Part shown: piece after piece, positions 8,850 to 18,515 of the stretch
Position numbering within the stretch: position 1 is the first letter of the stretch
Layout: every line of letters starts with the position of its first letter
NCBI RefSeq assembly: GCF_004000745.1
Contig: NZ_BILV01000012.1
Span: 1-64,000, forward strand
Direction: 5' to 3'
From: Paenibacillus barengoltzii NBRC 101215
GTDB taxonomy: Bacteria; Bacillota; Bacilli; Paenibacillales; Paenibacillaceae
DNA: 64,000 nucleotides
Translations under genes and position numbers: made by a program
The notes under the pieces: model-generated
Databases searched by the model: none
Told to the model about the DNA's origin: nothing
What the model saw: only the letters and a program-made list of their open reading frames with translations

Positions 8850-10145
8850 ATGAACAAACTGAAGCTCTGGCTGGGCCAAAGCCAGCTTGCCCAAGCCTTG
8901 TTATTGACACTGTTTGTCTTTGTTACAGCGGCAAGCGTATATTTTTCGAATAAATCGGTCATCGCCTTCCTGCTCTTGCTCGGCTCCTTGCTGCTGCTAT
9001 ACTTAACGACCTTCCGAACCTCGATTAAATGGGCGGTTGGTGCGATGCTGCTGCTGGTAGTTATTCCGTTCGCTACTTCCGGCGGCCCGGCTCATCAATC
9101 GTATATGGAGGTGGCGACGCAGTGCGGCATTTACATTGCGATGGCGTTAGGGTTAAACATCGTCGTCGGATTCGCCGGCCTGCTTGACCTTGGATTTGTT
9201 GCATTCTTCGCGGTAGGTGCTTATACGTACGCCATTTTTGCCACGCCGCAGGCCAACGAATTCATCTCCGGCCAGTTGTTTCCGCTGCCTGGAGGCGCGT
9301 TTTGGATTTTTATCGTGCTTGGCGGCTTTATGGCAGCCCTGTTTGGACTGCTACTTGGTTTGCCGGTACTTCGGGTCAAGGGCGACTACCTGGCGATCGT
9401 TACGCTGGGGTTCGGGGAGATTATCCGGATTATCTTTAACAACTTGGATAAACCGGTGAATATTACGAACGGGGCGATGGGGTTGTCCTCAATACAACCG
9501 CCGAATTTGTTTGGTCTCTCCTTTACGTTTCCGAACCAGTTCTATTTTATCGTCCTTTTTATATTGGCGATCGTCATTTTCGGTGTGAAACGGCTGGAGC
9601 ATTCCCGGTTGGGACGGGCGTGGAAAGCGATACGGGAGAACGAGATTGCTGCACAATCGATGGGCATTCCGCTCATCCGCACCAAACTGACGGCTTTTGC
9701 GATTGGCGCTTCCTTTTCTGGCATGATGGGCGTGGTGTTTGCTGCGAAGCAGACGTTTATCGATCCGACAAGCTTTACCCTGCTTGAATCGATCACGATT
9801 CTGGTGATGGTACTGCTAGGCGGCATGGGCAGCGTGCCTGGTGTTATTCTTGGCGCAGCGTTGGTCACCATTTTGAATTTGCAGGTGCTGACGGAACTCA
9901 CCAACTGGCTAAACCAGTTGACGCTGCAGGGAGTAATCGAGCTTCCCAGTTCAATCTCGCCTTCCAAGATGCAACGCCTGATCTTTGGTGTAATCCTGTT
10001 GCTCGTTGCCATCTTCAGGCCGAACGGCTTGATCGCCGCCAAGAACAAGAAGGTAGATGCCGCGAAGCTTAAGGCGCAGCGTTCCGGCAATACGTTATCC
10101 ACTTTACCGCCTGCCAATCAACAAAGCGGAGGTGTGAGCCAATGA
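8850..10145 (+). CDS. livM: Branched-chain amino-acid ABC transporter permease LivM
   Basis: 431 residues, ATG 8850 with AGGTGAT upstream. Three or four extra hydrophobic helices precede the core LivM domain, which starts near residue 85 and shows GLNIVVGFAGLLDLGFVAFF, the coupling-loop segment LRVKGDYLAIVTLGFGEI and GGMGSVPGVILGA. The C-terminus is a hydrophilic Lys/Ser/Gln-rich tail of about 35 residues. It overlaps livG by ATGA, so the two are probably translationally coupled. Confidence 0.92.
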   Translation: MNKLKLWLGQSQLAQALLLTLFVFVTAASVYFSNKSVIAFLLLLGSLLLLYLTTFRTSIKWAVGAMLLLVVIPFATSGGPAHQSYMEVATQCGIYIAMALGLNIVVGFAGLLDLGFVAFFAVGAYTYAIFATPQANEFISGQLFPLPGGAFWIFIVLGGFMAALFGLLLGLPVLRVKGDYLAIVTLGFGEIIRIIFNNLDKPVNITNGAMGLSSIQPPNLFGLSFTFPNQFYFIVLFILAIVIFGVKRLEHSRLGRAWKAIRENEIAAQSMGIPLIRTKLTAFAIGASFSGMMGVVFAAKQTFIDPTSFTLLESITILVMVLLGGMGSVPGVILGAALVTILNLQVLTELTNWLNQLTLQGVIELPSSISPSKMQRLIFGVILLLVAIFRPNGLIAAKNKKVDAAKLKAQRSGNTLSTLPPANQQSGGVSQ

Positions 10146-10944
10146 CGACGATTCTGAAGGTAAGCAAGCTGGTGAAGCGCTTTGGCGGACTGACGGCGGT
10201 TGGAGGCGTTGACTTCGCGTTTCCCCGCGGTAAAATATCCGCTGTCATCGGTCCGAACGGCGCTGGGAAAACGACTTTTTTCAATATGATCACCGGCATT
10301 TATACCCCGGACGAGGGCACAATCGAGTTGGACGGTGCATCTATTGTTGGCGTTAAGCCCCACCAAATCGTCAGTCTAGGTATCGCTCGGACGTTCCAAA
10401 ATATTCGGTTGTTTGGCAGTATGACCGTGTTGGAAAACGTGATGGTGGGGATGCATACCCATCTGAAGACAGGCATTTTCGGGACATTGCTCTCACTGCC
10501 TCGAGCCAGACACGAGGAGGAACAGGTGCATCAGGAGGCGTACCGCTTGCTGGAGTTCGTCGGGCTGCAAGAGCTGTTGAACGAACAGGCGGCGAGTCTG
10601 CCATACGGTGCGCAGCGACGGCTCGAAATCGCCCGGGCTCTGGCGGCGAGACCCAAGGTGCTGCTCTTGGACGAACCGGCTGCCGGGATGAACCCGCGCG
10701 AGACAACAGAGCTGATCAGCTTGATCCGACGCATCCAGGAGGAAACGGGGATGACGATTATTCTGATCGAGCATGACATGAAGCTGGTGATGGAGTTGTC
10801 CGAGCATATCCTGGTGCTTGATTACGGAACGAAAATTGCGGAAGGTGGGCCGGATCATATTCGGTCCCACCCTAAAGTGATTGAAGCATACTTGGGCAAA
10901 AGCGCGGTTCAAGGCGGCAATGCCGTTCAAGTCGAGGTGATATC

Positions 10945-10948
<4 letters not shown>
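10142..10948 (+). CDS. livG: Branched-chain amino-acid ABC transporter ATPase LivG
   Basis: 268 residues, ATG 10142 inside the livM stop, with GGAGGTG upstream. Walker A is GPNGAGKTT, the signature region is the LivG variant LPYGAQRRLEIARAL rather than LSGGQ, and Walker B is VLLLDEPAAGMN followed by an intact H-loop (IEHDM). The GIARTFQNIRLF Q-loop is typical of the family. It energises LivHM together with LivF. Confidence 0.94.
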
Positions 10949-11649
<701 letters not shown>

Positions 11650-11748
11650 GCCTGCGGCAGGATGATCCTATCGTTGTCCGGACACTTTTGCACGATTATC
11701 CCATTGAATCCTATTAACAAACGACAAATGAACTTCCGTATTCAAATT

Positions 11749-11777
11749 AACCACGTAGCAGGGACTACGTGGTTTTT
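11749..11777 (+). terminator. Rho-independent terminator of the Liv operon
   Basis: AACCACGTAG (11749-11758) pairs perfectly with CTACGTGGTT (11765-11774), followed by TTT. It lies 20 bases from the end of the convergent gene and, with its flanking A-rich side, may serve both strands. Confidence 0.85.
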
Positions 11778-11797
11778 GTTTACTTAATCAGCGCTAC

Positions 11798-12391
11798 TTA
11801 ATTTGCCGCATAATACCGGCTCTGCTCGTATGCGGCTGCCGTGCGGCGGGAATAACAGTATTGCTCTCGGTAGGATTCGAGGCGTCCGCGGAACTCGAGT
11901 TGGAGATGCGGACAGCGGCATAGATCGGATGGGGTTGTTAATCCCGCGGATTTCTCCAGAAGGTTAACGCCGGCTTCTTGGAAGACCCGGCTGACGAACT
12001 GAGAACAGAAGTAAGAGTTTTCTCCGCCAAGCTCCATATTTAAAATGATCCCTAAGAGTCCCAAGAAATTATAGGTGTAAAGCTCGTCGTTATCCTCAAA
12101 GGTTTTCACGAAGTTGCGCATGCGCATGTAATTCTCCGCGCTAACCTTGCAGCTGTATACAGCGCAGGTTGCTTTCTCGAATACCCCGGAATGAATGTCC
12201 TCTCTGACGAAACCGCCAAAGATCGGAATGAGGGGGTGTTTCCGACCGAAGCTATAGACCTCTCGCAGTTCGGGATCAAACGCGATCGAGGCATGATTGT
12301 AGGGTGCTCTCGTATAGAGGCCGATCATTTTGGCCACCAGGGTTGTTGGATTGCTTAGCAGAACATAGATTTTCTTCTCATTGTTCATCAT
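11798..12391 (-). CDS. YiiX/NlpC-P60-like permuted papain-fold hydrolase
   Basis: 197 residues if started at the Met codon ending at 12391, which together with the next Met (12388) is preceded on this strand by GGTGG; the upstream ATG at 12403 has no RBS. Seen: YNHASIAF with a His at residue 33 and YFCSQFV with a Cys at residue 129, in the His-before-Cys order of the circularly permuted NlpC/P60 group (YiiX/YebB, LRAT-like). No signal peptide is visible, so it should act in the cytoplasm. Substrate unknown; the group includes amide and thioester hydrolases and acyltransferases. It is alone and divergent from the sensor operon. Confidence 0.7.
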   Translation of the reverse strand: MMNNEKKIYVLLSNPTTLVAKMIGLYTRAPYNHASIAFDPELREVYSFGRKHPLIPIFGGFVREDIHSGVFEKATCAVYSCKVSAENYMRMRNFVKTFEDNDELYTYNFLGLLGIILNMELGGENSYFCSQFVSRVFQEAGVNLLEKSAGLTTPSDLCRCPHLQLEFRGRLESYREQYCYSRRTAAAYEQSRYYAAN

Positions 12392-12601
12392 TTCGACCAC
12401 CATTTACTGTTGATGATAGTTCCATTGGATATTAACATGGTACTAGGATTATGGGAATCCCAAAACGGACCGAAGGCGGAAAACAAACTAGACTAAGGTC
12501 TTGGTTCCTTCTCGCCGATCCGCATGATCCGTAATTTACTTTTGCGGACCGATACGTTAAAATCGGGGGGAAATCAGGGCATGGAAGAGGATGGTCCATC
12601 G

Positions 12602-14263
12602 ATGTATAAATTGATCTTAGCCGATGACGAAGAAGATGTGCGCGAAGGCCTATTGGGCCTAATCGATTGGGAAGGTCTCGGTTATGTCGTCCTAGAGACG
12701 GCGGAGAACGGCAAAGAAGCAGTTGAGCTCGTGGAGAAGCATGCGCCGGACGTTGTGGTGACGGATATTCAAATGCCGTTTATGAATGGCTTGCAGCTTT
12801 CCGAGTGGATCCGTGAACGGTATCCGGCAACGAAGATCATCATTTTAACCGGGTACGAGGAATTTGAATATGCACAGAAGGCCATCCGACTGGGAATCGA
12901 TGAATATATTTTGAAACCGTTTTCAGCTAGAGAATTGGCCGAAATTTTACGTAAGGTGAAGCTGCAGCTCGACGAGGAAATGGCTGCGAAGGAAAATGTG
13001 CAGCTGCTGACCGAGCACTACCGCAAAAATCTGCCGATCCTGCAAAGTCTATTTTTGTCTTCGCTCGTATCCCGGCGGCTGCAAGAAGCGGAAATTCATG
13101 AAAAATGTGAGCATTACGATCTGGACCTCAGCGGGGATCGATATATGGTGTCTGCTATTCGCATCGATTCCGTGCCAGCTCGGCGGGGACTAGACGAAAG
13201 TGAAGCATCGGGTAAAAGTACGACGTTGTCTCTGAAAGATACGAATGACACTCAGCTGCAGCTTTTTGCTGTCTTTAACATTGCGGAGGAAATTGCTAGT
13301 CTCCATCCGAAATGCAGAGCATTCATCCATCATGACGAGGTCGTGGTGCTCAGCGTAGGGGAACCTGGATCGGACAAGCCGCTTGCGGACCAAACGCTGC
13401 GACTGTTAGATGAAATCCGGTTTAGCGTGGAACGCTTCCTCAAGTTGTCGGTGACGATTGGCGCCGGTTCTGAGGTAGGACAATTAAGCGAGCTTGCCGG
13501 GTCCTATGAAGAGGCGGTAAAGGCGCTCGATTACCGCGTTATCCTCGGGGGAAACAAAGTGATTTGGATTGAGGATGTGGAATCACGGCAAACGGACCCG
13601 TTGTCATTGGATGAAATGAAGGAGAAAGAACTGGTGCGTTGCTTGAAGGTTGGCAGTGACCAGGAGTTAGTTCACCTTCTGGAGGAACTGTTTAAGGCAT
13701 TAACGGACACCAAAGCATCGTATCAGGACTTCCAAGTATATTTGCTGGAGCTGCTGACCGCAGTCATCAAGGTTGCCAAGGACATCCGCGTTGACTTCGA
13801 AAAATTGTTTGGAGATGGGGCAGGGTTTCTTGGACAGTTCATTAAATTTTCGCATGCCGACGAAGCCAAAGCCTGGTTCCTGGATATTTGCATGAAGCTG
13901 AAGCAATCCATCGCCACAGATCGGCAATCCAGTTATAACAAGCTGGTGGATGAGGCGAAGGAATATATCAAGGCGCATTATGGTGACCACGATATCTCCA
14001 TCGCTAAGGTATGTCAGCATCTTCATATCAGTACCGGGTATTTCAGTAACATTTTCAAAAAAGAAACGAAGACGACCTTTGTCAATTACTTGATGGGCGT
14101 TCGGATGGATGCCGCTCAAGATTTGCTGGTCACAACGGATCTGAAAGCTTTTGAGATCGCCGAGCGCGTAGGGTTTGCCGATCCGAACTATTTCAGCTTC
14201 TGCTTCCGCAAGAAATTTGGCATTTCCCCGAAAGAATATCGTATCGGAGCGAGAAGCTCATGA
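12602..14263 (+). CDS. YesN-type response regulator with AraC DNA-binding domain
   Basis: 553 residues from ATG 12602 (MYKLILADDEED); upstream in-frame ATGs at 12524 and 12581 exist, the latter with a G-rich site, so the start is not certain. The receiver domain has the acidic pair DDEE, phosphoacceptor Asp55 in DIQMP, and the Lys of LKPF. A long middle region without known domain leads to an AraC/XylS double helix-turn-helix over the last ~100 residues, with the family ending FGISPKEYR. It overlaps the kinase gene by ATGA. Its likely target is the mglBAC promoter just downstream. Confidence 0.9.
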   Translation: MYKLILADDEEDVREGLLGLIDWEGLGYVVLETAENGKEAVELVEKHAPDVVVTDIQMPFMNGLQLSEWIRERYPATKIIILTGYEEFEYAQKAIRLGIDEYILKPFSARELAEILRKVKLQLDEEMAAKENVQLLTEHYRKNLPILQSLFLSSLVSRRLQEAEIHEKCEHYDLDLSGDRYMVSAIRIDSVPARRGLDESEASGKSTTLSLKDTNDTQLQLFAVFNIAEEIASLHPKCRAFIHHDEVVVLSVGEPGSDKPLADQTLRLLDEIRFSVERFLKLSVTIGAGSEVGQLSELAGSYEEAVKALDYRVILGGNKVIWIEDVESRQTDPLSLDEMKEKELVRCLKVGSDQELVHLLEELFKALTDTKASYQDFQVYLLELLTAVIKVAKDIRVDFEKLFGDGAGFLGQFIKFSHADEAKAWFLDICMKLKQSIATDRQSSYNKLVDEAKEYIKAHYGDHDISIAKVCQHLHISTGYFSNIFKKETKTTFVNYLMGVRMDAAQDLLVTTDLKAFEIAERVGFADPNYFSFCFRKKFGISPKEYRIGARSS

Positions 14264-16050
14264 AGTTGTGGCGTTGGTTCAAACGTCTGTTTCAAGGGTT
14301 TCATATTCGTAATATTCAGGTGCTCATTTCTCTATCTTCGATTACCGTTACCGTATTGGCGGTTGTATTAGTCACAACGTTGCTGTACAACCGCTTCTCT
14401 AAGGCTGCGGAAGAGAACGCTTACTTAAGCCTGGAGCAAATTATTGAACAGGTTCATTCCAACCTGGAGCTATATGTCAGCGGGATGCAGGATATTTTTG
14501 ACCTCGTGGAGCTGAAAATCTCCGTTGCTCCCTACTTGCCCACCAACGATCAGCTAGGGGAGCAGCTGCAGACCGTACTCAGTACTCGGGAGGATCTGGT
14601 CTCCATGGCGTTGTTTACCGAGGATGGGAAGCTGGTGCGCAATGTGCCAAGGTTGCCCATGCGGCAAAACACAAGGCTCCAGGAGCAATTATGGTTCGAA
14701 TCGGCGGTTCAGAATCCCGGGAAGCTGCAATTTACTCCGCCGCACATTCAGAACCTGTTCAAATGGCAGTACCGCTGGGTCGTATCCATGAGCAAAACCG
14801 TGAACTACCGGGATCAAGGTGAATTGAAGCAAGGCGTATTGGTGATTGATATCAACTTCCGTACCATCGACGAGCTGAGCGGTCGGATCAGCTTGGGCAA
14901 GAAAGGGTACGTGTACATCATCGACGCCGTGGGAAATATCGTCTACCATCCGCAGCAACAGCTCATTTATGCCGGGTTGAAATATGAAAATCTGGAGCCG
15001 GTGCTGAATTATTCGTATGGCCGTTTTTCCGATGAGTTGGAAGGGGAGCCGCGGATTATCACGATTCAGACGGTAAAGCCGGCTGGCTGGAAAATCGTTG
15101 GGGTGGCTTATGCGGATGAATTTTTGACGACGAAACGGGAGGTTGGCGACTTTCTGTCCTGGTTTTTGCCTCTGGCTATCGCCATCATTCTGTTCGTTAG
15201 CATTTATGTTTCGGCCCGGATTTCGCAGCCGATTCGCAAGCTTGAACGTTCGGTTCAAATGGTGGAACGCGGAGATTTCGGGACGAATGTCTATGTTAGC
15301 GGGGCGTATGAGGTCGAGCAGTTGTCTAAACGGTTTAACTTGATGCTGCGCCGAATCCGTGAGCTGATGGATCAGATCATTCAGGAGCAGGAAGCCAAAC
15401 GCAAGAGTGAGCTGGATGTATTGCAATCGCAAATCAATCCGCATTTTCTCTATAATACGTTAAATTCGGTCACCCGGCTGGCCGAGCTGGGACGGAACGA
15501 GGAGGTTGTCACGACGATTACGTCCTTGTCGCGGTTTTTCCGGATCAGCTTGAGTAAGGGGAAACATATCATCAGCGTGCAGGACGAGTTGGAACACGTC
15601 CGGCATTACTTAATCATTCAAACGATCCGGTTCAAGAACAAGTTCCGTTATGAGATTCGGGCGGATGAAGCTGCGTTGAAATGCTCAACCCTAAAGCTGA
15701 TCTTGCAGCCGCTTGTCGAAAATGCCATTCATCATGGGATCGAAAAATCGGCCGAGGAAGGATTTATTGATATCGAGGCTCGTTTGGAAGGGGATAACCT
15801 GATCTTCCGGATCCGAGACAACGGTATTGGAATGACCTCGGATACGGTGGAAAAGCTCCTCAGCGGAAACATCCGCAGTGAAAGGGGCTCAGGGGTGGGG
15901 GTGCGGAACGTGCAGGAACGCATCACGCTCTATTACGGCCCTGGCTATGGGCTTCATTTCGAAAGTGAACCGGAGGAAGGGACGACGGTCACGATTACGA
16001 TCCCGGCTGTACAGCCGGATAGTCTGGAACAAGGCGGGATGCAGCCATGA
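14260..16050 (+). CDS. YesM-type sensor histidine kinase
   Basis: 596 residues. Membrane helices near residues 22-45 and 298-318 enclose an extracytoplasmic sensor of about 250 residues (dCache-like). A HAMP domain follows, then the HisKA_YesM block with His395 in QINPHFLYN, and an ATPase domain with DNGIGM and GSGVGVRNVQERI. This is the 5TMR/YesM group of kinases that pair with AraC-type regulators. Start and stop overlap both neighbours by ATGA, so regulator, kinase and binding protein are made together. Confidence 0.92.
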   Translation: MKLWRWFKRLFQGFHIRNIQVLISLSSITVTVLAVVLVTTLLYNRFSKAAEENAYLSLEQIIEQVHSNLELYVSGMQDIFDLVELKISVAPYLPTNDQLGEQLQTVLSTREDLVSMALFTEDGKLVRNVPRLPMRQNTRLQEQLWFESAVQNPGKLQFTPPHIQNLFKWQYRWVVSMSKTVNYRDQGELKQGVLVIDINFRTIDELSGRISLGKKGYVYIIDAVGNIVYHPQQQLIYAGLKYENLEPVLNYSYGRFSDELEGEPRIITIQTVKPAGWKIVGVAYADEFLTTKREVGDFLSWFLPLAIAIILFVSIYVSARISQPIRKLERSVQMVERGDFGTNVYVSGAYEVEQLSKRFNLMLRRIRELMDQIIQEQEAKRKSELDVLQSQINPHFLYNTLNSVTRLAELGRNEEVVTTITSLSRFFRISLSKGKHIISVQDELEHVRHYLIIQTIRFKNKFRYEIRADEAALKCSTLKLILQPLVENAIHHGIEKSAEEGFIDIEARLEGDNLIFRIRDNGIGMTSDTVEKLLSGNIRSERGSGVGVRNVQERITLYYGPGYGLHFESEPEEGTTVTITIPAVQPDSLEQGGMQP

Positions 16051-17036
16051 AGCGTAAGCCGAAGTGCATCTATCGAGCAGGGGTCCTGTTAATGGCAGGG
16101 GCACTGGTTACGATGTTGACCTCCTGCGGTGGTCCCGGGAGCGGGGCGGATCATCAGCAATTTTATGACGTGGATATGATCGTCAAGATGGATCGCGGTG
16201 ATTATTGGAAGACGACCAAGCTGGGAGCGGAGGTTGCGGCCAAGGAGTTTAATGTCCGGTTGAATTTTGTCGCCCCGGAGAACGAAAACGATGTCGACGG
16301 TCAAATTCGACTGATGGAAGAGGCGATTGAGCGGCGTCCGGACGCCATTATCCTGGCGGCCTCTGACTATGAAGCGTTGGGTCAGGTGACCGACCGAACC
16401 TCCTATTACGACATTCCGGTTATTTCAATGGATTCGGAGGTCGCTTCCACCAAGGTCAAAACTTTCGTAGGGGCCAACAACTATGAGGCTGGCCAGAAGG
16501 CAGCCGAACGGTTGGTTGAGCTCACCGGGCCCGTGAGTGAAATCGGGATTATTAATTTTGCGAAAGGCGCTCGTAACGCAAACCAGCGCGAGGAAGGATT
16601 CCTGGATTACGTCGCCCGCTTTCCCGATGTCCACGTCGTCGATATTCAATACTGTGGCTCGGACGAGTACCTCGCCTATAAGTTGACGGCGGATATGCTG
16701 AAGCGATTCCCGGATCTGGACGGCATCGTTTCGTTAAGCGCCGAATCTTCGATTGGAGCCGGCCGGGCGGTTAACGAGCTTGGATACGGAGGCAAGGTGA
16801 AGATGATCGCCTTCGACAATCCGCCGGAGATGCTTGAACTCTTGCAGGAGGAGAAGGTACAGGCGATGGTCGTGCAGAACCCGTTTAACAATGGATACAT
16901 GGCGGTTGTTGCCGCTGTCCAGTCGGCCCGCGGCGAGAAGCTGGAGGATCGCATTCCAACGGATACGAAGTTGATTGATCTGAATAATATGCTGTGGCCT
17001 GAAAACCAGAAGCTACTGTTTCCGTTTGTGAAATGA
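16047..17036 (+). CDS. Sugar-binding lipoprotein, probable sensory partner of the kinase
   Basis: 329 residues, ATG overlapping the kinase stop. Lipobox L-T-S-C with Cys27. The mature part is a RbsB/galactose-binding-protein fold (Peripla_BP_4): a first-domain strand ending DMIVKMDRGDYW, the RPDAIILAASDYEAL segment and the hinge FVGANNYEAGQKAAE. No permease or ATPase genes belong to it in this operon, and it is cut off from mglB by a terminator. Coupling to a kinase gene fits the XylFII-LytS type of sensing, where a binding protein presents sugar to the kinase. That role is inferred. Confidence 0.82.
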   Translation: MKRKPKCIYRAGVLLMAGALVTMLTSCGGPGSGADHQQFYDVDMIVKMDRGDYWKTTKLGAEVAAKEFNVRLNFVAPENENDVDGQIRLMEEAIERRPDAIILAASDYEALGQVTDRTSYYDIPVISMDSEVASTKVKTFVGANNYEAGQKAAERLVELTGPVSEIGIINFAKGARNANQREEGFLDYVARFPDVHVVDIQYCGSDEYLAYKLTADMLKRFPDLDGIVSLSAESSIGAGRAVNELGYGGKVKMIAFDNPPEMLELLQEEKVQAMVVQNPFNNGYMAVVAAVQSARGEKLEDRIPTDTKLIDLNNMLWPENQKLLFPFVK

Positions 17037-17093
17037 TAGCGAAGTTTAGACGGCAATCATGGTCAAGTGTTCTAGAATGAAAGATAGAACGAG

Positions 17094-17146
17094 CAAACAG
17101 CAAGTGATCACCGGGAGTCCGGGGCGCTTGCTGTTTGATGTTTTTT
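17094..17146 (+). terminator. Rho-independent terminator of the sensor operon
   Basis: CAAACAGCAAG (17094-17104) pairs with CTTGCTGTTTG (17127-17137); the loop has its own CCGG/CCGG pairing. Seven T follow after ATG. Confidence 0.88.
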
Positions 17147-17250
17147 GCGGCGATCGCTATAAAGATTTAGATATTCAATTCGACATCATCAGAATTTTGA
17201 TAGAAAAACCTTAGAATTTTGGATTCGCAATACTCCCGAAACCATGCATA

Positions 17251-17265
17251 ATGAAAACGTATCCA
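17251..17265 (+). promoter_or_regulatory. Candidate cre (CcpA) site upstream of mglB
   Basis: ATGAAAACGTATCCA fits the loose Bacillus cre consensus WTGNAANCGNWNNCW at every fixed position. It lies 45 bases before the mglB start, next to CATAAT (17247-17252), which could be a -10 box. Carbon catabolite repression of mgl genes would be expected. Confidence 0.45.
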
Positions 17266-17309
17266 AGAGGATATCACTTAAGAAATACACATTCAGGAGG
17301 TCAAAAAAT

Positions 17310-18347
17310 ATGAAGAAGCTTACAACGGTCATGCTGGCTGCAGCCATGCTGGGAGCGACGATGGTCGGCTGCTCCAACGGCGGCGATAAAGAGAGCAGCG
17401 GAGCCAACGGGGGTTCTACTCCAAACGTGGGCGTGGCGATTTACAAATTTGACGATACGTTCATGACAGGTGTTCGTAACTCGATCGAGAAAAATGCCGA
17501 CGGGATCGCGAAAGTGGACATCGTTGACAGCCAAAACTCCCAACCTACGCAAAACGATAAAATCGACTTGTTCTTAACGAAGAAGACGAATGCCTTGATC
17601 GTGAACCCGGTTGACCGGACGGCGGCAGGGGTCATTATCGACAAAGCGAAAGCGAAAGACACGCCGGTAGTATTCTTGAACCGCGAACCGTTGCCGGAAG
17701 ATATGAAGAAATGGGATAAAGTTTATTACGTTGGTGCAAAAGCGGAAGAGTCCGGTACACTGTCTGGACAAATTATCGTGGACTATTGGAAAGCTCATCC
17801 GGAAGCAGATAAGAACGGCGACGGCGTACTGCAATACGTTATGCTGAAAGGCGAACCGGGCCACCAAGACGCGGAGCTGCGTACGCAATATTCAGTCCAA
17901 GCCATTGAAGATGCCGGTATCAAGGTAGAGAAAGTTGCTGAAGACACCGCGATGTGGGATCGCGTAAAAGGCCAAGAGAAAATGGCTGCGTTCCTGGCAG
18001 CAAATGGCGACAAAATCGAAGCCGTACTTGCGAACAACGATGACATGGCTCTCGGTGCTATCGAAGCATTGAAAGCAGCGGGTTACTTCACAGGCGATAA
18101 ATACATGCCGGTTGTTGGCGTTGACGCAACGGCACCAGCCCTGCAAGCGCTTGAACAAGGTACCTTGCTGGGAACGGTTCTGAACGATGCAGAGAACCAA
18201 GGGAAAGCAGCGGTGACTCTGGCTTCCTTGCTGGCCAATGGCGAAACGATCAGCAAAGACAACGTAGGCTTTGATATCACCGACAATCAATATGTGTGGA
18301 TTCCTTACCAAAAAGTAACGAAGGAAAACGCTGCTGACTTCAAATAA
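17310..18347 (+). CDS. mglB: Galactose/methyl-galactoside ABC transporter, substrate-binding lipoprotein MglB
   Basis: 345 residues from ATG 17310, with AGGAGG 9 bases upstream; the in-frame ATG at 17244 has none. Lipobox M-V-G-C with Cys21. The mature protein matches the galactose/glucose-binding protein: VGVAIYKFDDTFM at the first strand, the calcium-loop-like D-K-N-G-D-G-V-L-Q, the DMALGAIEAL segment and a VGVDAT second-domain strand. It passes galactose, glucose or methyl-galactoside to MglC. A hairpin terminator follows, which should make mglB mRNA more abundant than mglAC. Confidence 0.93.
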   Translation: MKKLTTVMLAAAMLGATMVGCSNGGDKESSGANGGSTPNVGVAIYKFDDTFMTGVRNSIEKNADGIAKVDIVDSQNSQPTQNDKIDLFLTKKTNALIVNPVDRTAAGVIIDKAKAKDTPVVFLNREPLPEDMKKWDKVYYVGAKAEESGTLSGQIIVDYWKAHPEADKNGDGVLQYVMLKGEPGHQDAELRTQYSVQAIEDAGIKVEKVAEDTAMWDRVKGQEKMAAFLAANGDKIEAVLANNDDMALGAIEALKAAGYFTGDKYMPVVGVDATAPALQALEQGTLLGTVLNDAENQGKAAVTLASLLANGETISKDNVGFDITDNQYVWIPYQKVTKENAADFK

Positions 18348-18402
18348 GAGTACGGCGAGCAGGTTAATCAGCAGGACTTCTCATATTCGCTAGAACAACA
18401 TG

Positions 18403-18441
18403 GGAGGTTCGATGCCGAAAGGTACGGACCTCCTGTTTTTT
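18403..18441 (+). terminator. Intra-operon terminator/attenuator between mglB and mglA
   Basis: GGAGGTTCG (18403-18411) pairs with CGGACCTCC (18425-18433, one G-U), then T6 at 18436-18441. Partial read-through would give the usual excess of binding protein over ATPase and permease. Confidence 0.75.
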
Positions 18442-18515
18442 CACAGGGGATAGGAACACAGGAGGAAACGATGCTGTGCCTCTAATGCGGAAGAAATGAT
18501 CAGGGGGCGAAAACG

